From: Crambe crambe
Taxonomy: Eukaryota; Porifera; Demospongiae; Poecilosclerida; Crambeidae
Assembly: GCA_963924555.1 (NCBI GenBank)
Contig: OZ004592.1
Coordinates: 124,001 to 188,000, forward strand
Length of the DNA: 64,000 bases
Direction of reading: 5' to 3'
Within the stretch, counting starts at the first letter, position 1; each line of letters begins with the position of its first letter. This document shows, piece after piece, positions 46,908 to 61,076 of the stretch. The notes beneath the pieces were generated by a model. The model saw only the letters and a list, made by a program, of their open reading frames with translations, ran no database searches and was not told the DNA's origin. The position numbers and the translations under genes are program-made.

Positions 46908-49197
46908 TTAACTCCAGTTGCTGGCATATTTTCTTCCCTGTACTTGCAGTGCCTCTAGTTCACTGTGTTATATAAAGCATCATGTATCCTTAGGCTACAC
47001 AATCACACCCTATTACTATACCTCTTAACTTCCTGCAACTTTTCTAGCCTGGAGCGATTCTCCTCTTTAAGGAGACGTACAGCCTCGTAGAGGGGAAGGT
47101 CGAGTTCTTCCTTTGCATCTGAGCGGAGATACAGTCTCTTCCACAGAGTGACATTGAGAGCTGTCACTGTGATCAATAAAACAGCAGGATTCTTCTCATA
47201 TAGGGGGTTTACCATAGACTTATGATTGACTGGCTCTATGAGGAAATCCCTGTAATATAATGGAGTGATGCGTATGAGGTCAACCTAACTTGGTGTATAT
47301 TTCAACATACCACAGGCTATGAGTCTGCTCCTTCAATTTATTAACAATTCTTTCCTTTGGAGTATCATAGAGAAAACTCCCTGCACACGTTTCAATGATC
47401 TCACTTTACATAATGATAGTGCCTTTGACTTGCCATATTGAGAACTGTAGGAATGAACAAAGAGTGTGTGTAGGAGACGCTCGTTAAATTGGAAGGAGAG
47501 TGGAAACTGCTGCATCACCTGATAACACAAAACACAAATCAATGTTATCATTGTCAGCTGTTGGTGAGTCACCTGCCAGACCGCATCCAGAAACAAGAGG
47601 AATATGGGAGCTTTCTCCTTCTCTGGGGCAGACATGACTTGGTGGTGTCGCAGGCTGAACTGGTGACCACCATCCAGCCACTCTCTCTCAATCAGCTGTA
47701 AAAACCTATATCACAATACAGAGACATAAAAGGGCTGTCTTGGCTGTAATCCTAGTCCCTGCGACTTGCCCCACTATTGTCCTGCATCTGTAGTCAAGTA
47801 GGATTTGGCTGAGGGAAGTGAGTTGCAGTGTGGCATCTCGACTGGTCGCTCCATGAACTATAACTGTACTGGCTGAGTGAAACAATGCTGTTATAACATA
47901 TTTACACAAAGAAGTACTTAGTGTATCCCTCACCATCTCCATGTAAAGCCAGGGTAACTTTCCTCGCATATTCTAAGAGTTTTGAAACGTGGACCAACCA
48001 GCCTGAGCTCTCCACTCTACCAAACCAATTGGAACTGGTATTCAGTGTAGAATCCCAACAAGCTGCAGATGACAACCTAGTGGACAGGAGTGCCAGTATC
48101 AATCATAGCAACACTTACCTTCAGTGAGCTTGCTGAATGAGCTTTGTATTACAGAAGGAGACTCAAACTTAGCATGTTCCACTTTCCACTGAGGATAATG
48201 TGCTGGCATCTCCACACCTCCACCTATCAATGAACAAGAGTAATCTCATCATACACTCTGCTCTCTCTGTATCATCATACCTTTACTCATGTGTTGGTTG
48301 GCAATGGCTTGAGGGCGAATGTCTATGATTTTCCCACGACTTCTGCTGGGCAAGCATGCATTGAGCATGTTTATATCCTCCTTCAGCTTCTTGCCGTTGT
48401 GTCCACAGAGAGGTTGACCACACCTTACCAAAACAGCTTGAGTCTTGGAATGGTGGAAACACACCACTGGAAATCTGTGTCCATGTCTAAACTGAGCCAC
48501 CTGAAGGAAAAGCTATCAGGTGTACCCATTTGCAAGTAGTATCGGCTTACTTTGATGATGTCCTCATCAGTGATGGTGCTGGGTACAATAACTTCTTCTG
48601 GATAGGAGGGACAGACCTTGAAACCCTTATTGACAGAACTGAGGCGAAATCTCTCTCTGGCACACCGCCATTGTGTGAAAAGGTCATCAGGAGAGGAACA
48701 ATTCCACTTACTAGTAGTAGGTTTGTCAGATAAAGGGTGGAAAGTGAAGGCATACAGTTGGTTTAGCCTCTCTACACATAATAGGGCAACAACATAGGTG
48801 AGTCTAACTTGTATGAATGTCTAATCCACTAACCTGGCTTGTATAGTACTTCTATGGCATCCACCATGTCCTTGCATTCTTCAGGAGAATGAAATTCTAA
48901 TTGAAACCGACGAAAGTCCTTGAGGTACAGCAAAATAGTATTAGTACCGACTTTGTAGTCCAGGTGGCTGATAGAAGTATGCAACACCTGAAGGGTACAT
49001 GTTTAAGTAAACTTTACATGATTTAGCTATTTCATACTGACTGTGATTTCATCAGAACTTTGTTTTCTGCTGGAAAAGATGAGGTAGAAAGCTGTGACAC
49101 AGAGAGTACCGCCTTCAATAGGTAGCACACCCCCACCTAATACTTTTAACTTCACTTCGTCCACTACTGGACGTTTAACGTGTTCCATAAGATCCAT
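46908..49197 (-). CDS. MTMR9: MTMR9-like catalytically inactive myotubularin
   Basis: The start at 49197 opens MDLMEHVKRPVVDEVKLKVL (PH-GRAM domain). Later exons give CPSYPEEVIVPSTITDEDII, GHRFPVVCFHHSKTQAVLVR, CLPSRSRGKIIDIRPQAIAN, VIVHGATSRDATLQLTSLSQ, LIEREWLDGGHQFSLRHHQV, PIFLLFLDAVWQ and QFPLSFQFNERLLHTLFVHS, then a short C-terminal coil ending YASNWS. The phosphatase loop reads VHGATSRDAT: the catalytic Cys of the CX5R motif is Gly, as in MTMR9, so it is a pseudophosphatase. In animals MTMR9 pairs with MTMR6/7/8 through its coil and raises their PI3P/PI(3,5)P2 phosphatase activity. It is divergent with MCM3 (176 bp). Confidence 0.9.
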
Positions 49198-49281
49198 CCT
49201 TTACGTTATGTTTTGCAAAAAAATTTTTGCAAAAAAAATTCTATTTATAGCCCACTAATGCTGCCTCAGCACATGAGCGGA

Positions 49282-49338
49282 CATGCGCCTATATTTTCTA
49301 TTTAAAGCCCACTAAAGCTGTAGTAAAGGGCATGCGCA
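49282..49338. promoter_or_regulatory. MTMR9/MCM3 divergent promoter with two CATGCGC motifs
   Basis: CATGCGCC at 49282-49289 and GGGCATGCGCA at 49328-49338 lie between the two start codons (49197 and 49374). They resemble half or full NRF1 sites. Assignment is inference. Confidence 0.4.
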
Positions 49339-49373
49339 GCAATTAGGCGGGTGTTTGGCGCAACACCCCCACC

Positions 49374-53272
<3,899 letters not shown>

Positions 53273-53489
53273 CCCACCCTGATTCCCAGAACCCTCTACG
53301 GACGATCAAAGACATTATCGGGGGAAGTAAAAAATGTTATTAAAAAGAATACTTAAAAGTACTGTAATGCCTTTTTGCAAAAACATCGATACATCAATTT
53401 AGTGGAAGCAAAAAAGACAAAGAACAACACTCAAACACAATCACACAAGATAATCATACATAGCACTAATCACTAGTTCTGCCAATGGG

Positions 53490-56238
53490 TCACAACTCCA
53501 CATCACTGATTTGTGGGGTGAATTTATCAGTATCTTCATTTGGTCTCTTCTTAGACAGAGTGAACTGAGTGGGGTTGCTATTTGGAGGACCTGGGGAGTC
53601 TTCTGAATCCAGCAGCTGCATGGATTGGTTTGGTGTAAGGAGTGAGTCCCATGCGCGCTACTGACGTACCTTTGGGGTGTAAACAGGAGGAGGAGTTGGT
53701 GGCAGTTTTAGCGGTGTCAGCTTAAAGAAAAATCCCAGAATCTTCTTTTTGGTGGGGTTATTTGGCTCGTATATGGTAGGAGGACCTAACCACCAGTTCA
53801 GACCTATAAAGACAAGTATGACCACAGCCCACTCTGTGAGGACAGTAGCCAAGCTGTCCACAGTGATCTGCCACCAGGTGTCTGGATTATAGATAATCTG
53901 CTCCACAATCCACCAGATTATGATCCCAATTCCTTCAATTGGAGCTACGAACCTGCCACAAGTATAATTATCATATTAGACCAATTGTCACAAGATTTCC
54001 AGATCTCCATGAGGGAGGGAGATCAATATTCAATATCAGTTTTACTGCACTTTGGATAACCAAGCCTACTTGAGGAAAAATGCTGAGGCCTTTACTGAAA
54101 TACCTCATCAATATTTTGCTGACAAAATTGGATGAGGGATTGGGAGGTGACAGTAAACTCAGTATTAAGTTTGCTTGGCCTTGCGTACGTAATGATGAAG
54201 ACCCAGAGGAGGGGTAGTGGCCAGTCTCCAATTCCATATTCATTGTAGAGCTCTCTCCTCACTTTGAGCACACCATGACGCAACACCATGAATACCATCA
54301 AGCAACCAGAGAGAACAAGAGCATATGCCCACACACTGTCCTGATTGACCAGCACTGTGTTATCCACTGCTGATGCTGTGCCCAATAGGAACATGCAGAT
54401 GCTCACAAGAATAGTGGCGGGAAATCGCTTCACTATAAGAGAAAACAATCAGCCTCTACACTAATCAAAGCTGAGTTATTCTTACATCCAAAATCGGTGA
54501 GGACATGGATAGGAAGTTCCATTAAAGAGATTAGTGAACTCAGGCCAGCAAATGTGAGGCAGATGAAGAAAATGATGGCCAAGAACTTGCCACCTCCTAT
54601 TCTGTTATATAGAAGAGGCATCCTAAAAAAAGAAACCAGAGAATCATCTCCACTGGAATCAGCTCTGTTTGTGCTAACCATATGAAAGTCAGGCCTGTAT
54701 TTCCTGGTCCATTGTAGCGAAGTGTTTGTACAATCATTTCTTGAGTGGCTCCTTCCTCTCGTTGCACCGAGAAGACAGTCGAAAAGACCAAAATCCCACA
54801 CATTAAGCTTACAACATTGTTAAATAATGGTGTCATGGAACCAAGCCTCACTGCTCCCTGCGTTCTCCTCATAAAGGTGGCAAAAGTCAAAAATGTCCCC
54901 AGACCAGCACCTGGAAGTATCAACTAGTAATTATGGAATGAAATAATGAACTAAAGATGCACCAGTATCCCAAGCATTCTGAGTTATAGCATCCAACCAT
55001 AAATTAGAAGACCGCAGAGTTGCTACAAGATTGATAACATTATAATCATGAAGAACTGATTGCTATTGTTCTTTCCTTTACCCCAGTTAGGTGTGAACAT
55101 GTGGATAATTCCTTCAGAAGCCCAGGGGAGGAACAGGGCCCAATAGAAGCTCAAGGTGACTATGGCTAGGAGAATGGGTACTATCACCTTATTCACGGGT
55201 TCTATGGTGGACACGCCTCTGATCACAGAGAGACCTGCGGCAATAATTGCAAGGCCATGGAAGAACACAGGCCAAGCTGAATCCTAAAGCATTTATCATC
55301 ATCAAGTGATAAAAAAATTTTTTTTGCTTACTAGATTTTAAAATTAATGATACCTGCAGTGCATTCCAGGTGCTGTTTGAGACAGTGAGGTTTATTGGAA
55401 GAGGGTCAGCACAAGAATGGAAGAAATAGTAACCACACCATCCCACCAGCACAGAATAGTAACTCCTGCAAGTAAATCGTATGCACTAACTTTAAAAGGT
55501 ATACTTTTTGTCAAGGGGTTCATCACCATGACACAGTGTGGTCTGTCATATGACTCTATAACAGCGTCGGCATGATAAGAAATACTCACTCAGTGAGTAA
55601 ATTATCCATATTAACATCTATTAGTTAAAATACATGTTGCTCCTCACCCCAAACAAAATCCCACGAATGCTTGGAACCCTCCCATGAAGCGGTAGCTTGG
55701 ACCAATCATCCTGTTGTAGGACTCTATGGTAGATTTCTTTGTGAACCTGCCCACTCCATACTCAATGAGGATCACAGGCATGGACCACAACCACAGAAAC
55801 ATGAACCACACAAGAATAAAGGCCAATGCTCCTGCAAACTTAGAAGTTGTTAGTTATATTAGTCAATGCATGTGTGTTGCTGCACCTCCTTCAGTAGCAT
55901 TGTTGGCTACGATCCTTGGGAACCGCCATATGTTTCCTGTCCCAACTACAGCTCCCAGCATGGAAAGCAAGACACCAAAGGAAGAAGAAAAGGTCCCCTG
56001 CAAATATCATTCATGCTAGAGATTCCACTGCAAATTATCTGCTAATTAATCTTGCAGCACTTGCCTCCTCGCTTGGATCTTTCTTTTTAAAGATTGTTCT
56101 TATGATTGGGACACGACCTAGTCTCTTGCTCTCCAGGCCACAGCATGCAACCACTCTCTCCTCCTCTTCCATCAGCGATGGAGTCACAGATCTGAAATCT
56201 GTCCGCTTAGTGAGTGGTGCTTTCTCCGAGTCCTCCAT
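53490..56238 (-). CDS. SLC6/SNF-family sodium-dependent transporter, copy A (bacterial-like)
   Basis: The start at 56238 opens MEDSEKAPLTKRTDFRSVTP. Exons give FGVLLSMLGAVVGTGNIWRF (the unwound TM1 sodium/substrate site), GALAFILVWFMFLWLWSMPV, LIEYGVGRFTKKSTIESYNR, GPSYRFMGGFQAFVGFCLGS, LRSSNLWLDAITQNAWDTGA, GAVRLGSMTPLFNNVVSLMC, NGPGNTGLTFIWMPLLYNRI, FAGLSSLISLMELPIHVLTD and later spans, about 12 in all. A cytosolic tail ends in SDVEL. The look is that of prokaryotic-type SNF transporters rather than the GABA/monoamine SLC6 group (no long glycosylated EL2). The substrate is unknown, perhaps an amino acid. Introns and a tandem eukaryotic paralogue argue against contamination. Copy B lies 163 bp upstream in transcription. 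Confidence 0.87.
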
Positions 56239-56401
56239 TGCGGGGAATTAATTGTTAATCGTTGCTATGCAGAATTCTACCACCACCTTGAAGTATTTAC
56301 CACCCACAATAATTATTGCATCATCATGTGACCAAAAAAATTAATAATAGTTATTATGAATATTAACACAAAGTAAATTCACTACAGCTGCTGATATGCA
56401 C

Positions 56402-58967
56402 CTACAGTTCTACATCACTAATTATAATCTTCGATGCTCCACTTTCTTTTTCATCGAGGTTCTTTTTGGACAGGGTGAATTCATTATTAGATACAGATGT
56501 CTGCATGAAGAAAAATACAAATTAATGTTTCTTTTCATAACTAGGCCAAGGCTGACTAACAGACCTTGCGACTGTAAGTTGGAGAGATAGGAGGATCAGG
56601 TCTAGGGGTCAATAAGAAGAAGAAACCTAGCACCTTCTTCAATTTTCGGTTTTTTGGCTCATAAATAACCAGAGGACTGAGCCACCAGTTCAGACCTATA
56701 AAGATGAGTAGGACCACAGCCCATTCTGTGAGGACAGTAGCCAAGCTGTTTATAGTGATCTGCCACCAAGTGTTGGGATTATTGATAATCTGCTCCACAA
56801 TCCACCAGATTATGATCCCAATTCCTTCAATTGGAGCTACGAACCTGTGAAAGTTTAAGAGAAATACTTATTAGCTATCATGCATGATCTCTGTGGTGAA
56901 AACTACACTCTGGACATCAACGTACACAATTATAAAAACCCAAATTATTGGCAGAGGCCAATCGCCTATTCCAAACTCAGTGTAGATCTTCCTTCGTAGT
57001 TTTAATGGTCCATAGCGGATGACGATGAAAACCATGAAGCAGCCAGAGAGAAGGAGAGCATAAGCCCACACGGTGTCCTGATTCACTAGCACATTGAAGT
57101 CTAAGGCTGAAGCAGAGCCCAGACCAAACATGACCAGAGTGACAAGAATAGTACCAGGAATACGCCGAACTGCATAGTAGTACAAACATCTATCTCAATA
57201 ATATAATACTCTGTCCGCTTCAACATACTTCCAAAGTCCTCCAGAACACGAACTGGTCTTTCAATAATTGATATCAGTGAACTCAAACCAGCAAAACAGA
57301 TTGATATGAAAAATAAGATTGCCAAAGCTTTTCCACCAGTAATACTGCCATAAAGAAGAGGCATCCTGCATGCATTTGAAAATTGGCTATTAATCCTATC
57401 TTATGTGGAGGTAAGAGTATGGTAGTATGGTAGCTACCATATGAAAGTCAGGCCAGAGTTTCCTGGGCCGTTATAACGTAGTGTCTCTGCTATCATTTCC
57501 CGAGTGGAGCCTTGTTGTCGTTGGACTGAGAATACTGTTGAAAAGATCAGGATCCCACACATTAAGCTGACCAGGTTGTTCAGGAGTGGAGTGATGGTGC
57601 CCAGCTTCACAGCTCCTTGCGATCTCTTCATGTAAGCAGCATAAGTCAAGAAAGACCCTGAGCCACCTCCTGAAGAGTTAAAAAGATATAGCTAGCTAAA
57701 TCACCTGGAGATCTATTCAGATACTAGCAAGCTAACTCGTGCACTAACCAGTGTCCCAAGCATTTTGTGAAATTGCATCTAGCCATATTTGAGATGTTTT
57801 TAATGTTTCTGCACACAAGTATAATAAAAATAAGTTCTGGTAATGTGAATATATTTTATAACTTACCCCAGTTTGGAGTGAACATGTGGACGATTCCTTC
57901 TGAGGCCCAAGGGAGGAACAGAGCCCAATAGAAACTGAAGACGATAATGAGGAGCAGGATGGGCACAATCACTTTGTTGATAGGCTCAATTGTGCTCACA
58001 CCCCCCAGTACGGAAAGGCCAGCAGTGGATATTGCAATTGCATGGAAACCAATGGGCCAATATGAGGCCTGATAGAATCAAGACGCTATCACACAATGAA
58101 GGAAAGTTTACAGCTAGCTAACTAACTTGTAGGTCATTCCATGTGTGATTTGAGACTGTTAAATTCACTGGAAGTGGGTTAGCACAAGTGTAGATGAAGT
58201 AGTAGCCACACCAACCCACCAGTACAGAGTAGTAACTCCTGCAAAAACAGATAAAAACAAACGATAAACAATAAATAAACACTCACCCAACACCAAGGCC
58301 TACAGCAGCCTGAAAAGCACCCATGAAGCGATAGCTGGGTCCTAGGAGTTTGCCAAAGGATTCAACAGTGGACTTCCTGGTAAACCTACCCACTCCATAC
58401 TCCAGGATAATGAGAGGCATGGACCACAGCCATAAGAACGTGAACCAGATAAGAAGAAAGGTTAATGCTCCTTCATGTTCATGCATGCAAACGATCATGA
58501 AATAATGTAAAGTTATGGAATCATGAATGTGTACCTCCTTCAACTGCATTGTTGGCTGCAATCCTTGGAAACCTCCATATGTTTCCTGTCCCAACTACAG
58601 ACCCCAACATGGAGACCAGGACACCAAAGGAGGAAGAAAAACTGCCCTGCATTTTTAATAGTATATATGTTAGCTATAAATACAAATTCTATACAAGGGA
58701 GGTAATAGATCATGCTTGCTGCACCAGCTGAAAATCTCTTCACCCTAACAGATTATATGCAGGTATTGCAATTTGGTTTAGTTAGCTGGTTGCAGCTACG
58801 CCTACCTCATCTCTCGGATCTTTCTTTCGGAAGAGAGTTCTGATAATCGGCACTCGAGCTAGCCTGGTGCTCTGCACACAACAACACTGCACCACTGCAG
58901 GCTCTTCAGGCTGTGAAAGCGCACGAAAATCTCTGCGCTTCACCAAAGGCTCCTTTTCTTCCTCCAT
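56402..58967 (-). CDS. SLC6/SNF-family sodium-dependent transporter, copy B (tandem paralogue)
   Basis: The start at 58967 opens MEEEKEPLVKRRDFRALSQP. The exon order copies that of copy A: VPIIRTLFRKKDPRDE, VVGTGNIWRFPRIAANNAVE, FLLIWFTFLWLWSMPLIILE, YGVGRFTRKSTVESFGKLLG, GAVKLGTITPLLNNLVSLMC, YNGPGNSGLTFIW, FAGLSSLISIIERPVRVLED, GIGDWPLPIIWVFIIVYV and NNPNTWWQITINSLATVLTE. The last exon ends IIISDVEL, matching the SDVEL end of copy A. The two are a tandem duplication with diverged introns and termini. As in copy A, the transport substrate cannot be read from sequence. The conserved terminal hydrophobic motif could be a PDZ ligand (inference). It is divergent with RAB32/38 (346 bp). Confidence 0.87.
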
Positions 58968-59313
58968 CGTAGCTAGCCAGCTTGCTTGCTTGCTGCGTAT
59001 GCAGGGACCATGCCCATTTTTGCAGATGCCCCGCCCATCATTATGTCACATGTCATCATGTGACAGGTGATGATAGAACTTGATTGCAAATAATAGCTTT
59101 AGCTAACAAAATTATTATTTAAGAAAATCGAAGGAGAAGGTATTCGCGAAATCTCTTTTGTACCACTGAAGAGTCAGAAGAATTCTTTTGGTAACCTTGA
59201 TTAACCATTAGTTGAGGTCATAGTGGGCGTTCCCACCTAAAACCAGGACAAACAGACAGAATAAGCCAAGCTGCAATTCTTGCCTATTCGCTGAGATACC
59301 TCCGGCCACCATT
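58968..59313. other. Divergent gap between SLC6 copy B and RAB32/38
   Basis: This 346-bp region contains a short inverted repeat TGTCACAT ... ATGTGACA (59044-59051 and 59058-59065). No ORF or RNA gene was seen. Confidence 0.5.
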
Positions 59314-60727
59314 ATGGTAAGTTTAGGGGAGTTTCAGATGCATCTATAGAGTCATGACTGTGCTGTAGTCAGGAGCTACTGGAAAGCAGGAACACTTATA
59401 CAAAGTGCTTGTAATTGGAGACCTGGGAACTGGAAAAACCAGCATCATCAAGAGATATGTCCACCAGTTCTTCTCTCCTCACTATAGAGCAACTGTATCC
59501 TCCCTCGCCTTTCAGGCTGGCCATAGAAAGCTATGACTTACTACTGTCATTTTTGCTCTATTCATTTAGCCAAGTGCCTACCAAGTGTGTTTCTTTCATG
59601 CTTCCTTGACAAGATTTCATAAAGATTGGTGTAGATTTTGCTCTGAAGGTGCTGAACTGGGATAATAATACCACCATCAGACTGCAGTTGTGGGACATAG
59701 CAGGTGCTTGAATGGGTTAGAGACATAGAGAGGAGAGAGAGAGAGAGAGGGTTAGGATCAGGACAGGGAGGAGGGTGTCAAGATCGTGTTGAGACATGTC
59801 CTGTAGCTAAAAGGGAGTTGTTCAGAATCACATGGTGTAATGTAACTTCTTGCACCACTACTAGTTCAACACTTAATCATAATCTCATTTTCCTGCAGGC
59901 CAAGAAAGATTTGGAAATATGACTAGGGTATGTCATACTTATATGTTTTCTGTTTCCGGTTTTCCTTCACTATCTTGTCCTATTAAGCCTGTCCAATAGT
60001 AGCATGTTTCAAATAAGGGACGAGTCTCACCTTAAATACCCACCCTATTTGGTTATCAGTAGTAGCCATGGATATCTCATTCTGATTCTAAATGTCCCAT
60101 TCCTATGTTTAGGTGTATTATAAAGAAGCAGTGGGGGCTTTTGTAGTTGGTTATCAGTAGTAGCCATGGATACTGTGTCTCATTCTGATTCTAAATGTCC
60201 CATTCCTATGTTTAGGTGTATTATAAAGAAGCAGTGGGGGCTTTTGTAGTGTTTGATGTCACTCGGCTATCTACCTTTGAGGCAGTTCAGATGTGGAAAC
60301 AGGATTTGGATAACAAGGTTCTCCTCCCGAATGGCAAACCAATCCCTGCCGTACTTTTGGCTAACAAGGTTTGATTCCTAAATTAATTACCAGACCACAA
60401 TGTACTGTACTTGATTTTCCACATAGTGTGACCTTGCCAGTGAAGGTTTCCTTGGCAATGTCAACCAGTTGGATGAGTATTGTAAAGACAAGAACTTCCA
60501 TGCGTGGTTTGAGACATCAGCGAAAGAGAACCTAGGAATTGATGAGGCAGCTAGGTGTCTTGTAGCAAAGGTCAGTTCTCTTCAATGTAAGAATAGCTCA
60601 CATGATCTCCTCTTTCTCTACATAGATTTTAGAAAATGATGAGACAATAGATCACCCCCAAGGTGATAGTGATGGAATTGTTTTGGACTCTGACCCTCAA
60701 CCGACTAAAAAAGGGAGATGCTGTTGA
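59314..60727 (+). CDS. RAB32/RAB38-type small GTPase
   Basis: Exon 1 contributes only the ATG (59314-59316). After splicing the product reads MSGATGKQEHLYKVLVIGDL, then GTGKTSIIKRYVHQFFSPHY, GVDFALKVLNWD, the Rab32-subfamily switch II WDIAGQERFGNMTRVYYKEA, VGAFVVFDVTRLSTFEAVQM, VLLANKCDLA, FETSAKENLGIDEAARCLVA and a C-terminal KKGRCC for geranylgeranylation. The 'DIAGQERF' wording (Ile-Ala instead of Thr-Ala) is a Rab32/38/29 mark. Members act on lysosome-related organelles and mitochondria. Ser/Thr and Gln of the GTPase site are intact, with GDLGTGKT in the P-loop. The exon beginning VYYKEAVGAF carries a tandem duplication of its own 5' end and acceptor. Confidence 0.92.
60051..60251 (+). 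repeat. Tandem duplication of intron end plus exon start in RAB32/38
   Basis: Copy 1 (60051-60148, 98 bp) and copy 2 (60149-60251, 103 bp) are identical except for a 5-bp insertion (CTGTG). Each contains a TTTAG acceptor (exon sequence would begin at 60113 or 60216) and the first 36 nt of the VYYKEAVGAFVV exon. Copy 2 is the one continuous with the rest of the exon. Confidence 0.93.
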
Positions 60728-61076
60728 TTTGTGTGAAGTATTGTGGTGTAGTCATAGTGATGATAATTGCAGATATTTATATATTATTATAATAGCACAG
60801 CATGCAAGACTATTTTGGATGTGTGTCTTGAACAGATCAGCACTTTCTCACCATTTCATCTCCATACACATTTCCATGCACTCATTTTTGTGACGCTATT
60901 AAATTAGAGTTCATTTATATTTTTTGATCTTGTTCTACATGTACCACTGCACCATAATCTATTCAATGCGCATGCGTATATGCTGCTATTGTGTAGCACG
61001 CGCGAGAGCTAATGAAGTAAACGATCCTTACCGAAAGGTATTCGCAGGGAGAAGGCGGTGGCTCAACTGAATAATT
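60728..61076. other. Gap between RAB32/38 and the ADAM17-like gene, with NRF1-like motif
   Basis: This region holds the RAB32/38 3' region and the ADAM17-like upstream region. TGCGCATGCG at 60967-60976 is a good NRF1-type core about 100 bp before the ADAM17-like ATG. The extended string GCGCATGCGTATA is the same as at the RPLP0/ESD promoter. Nothing else was seen. Confidence 0.5.

Noticed and set aside
53490-58967. Bacterial contamination as the source of the SNF-like transporters
   Set aside because: Both genes have many GT-AG introns, are tandem paralogues and sit between animal genes with the same base composition.
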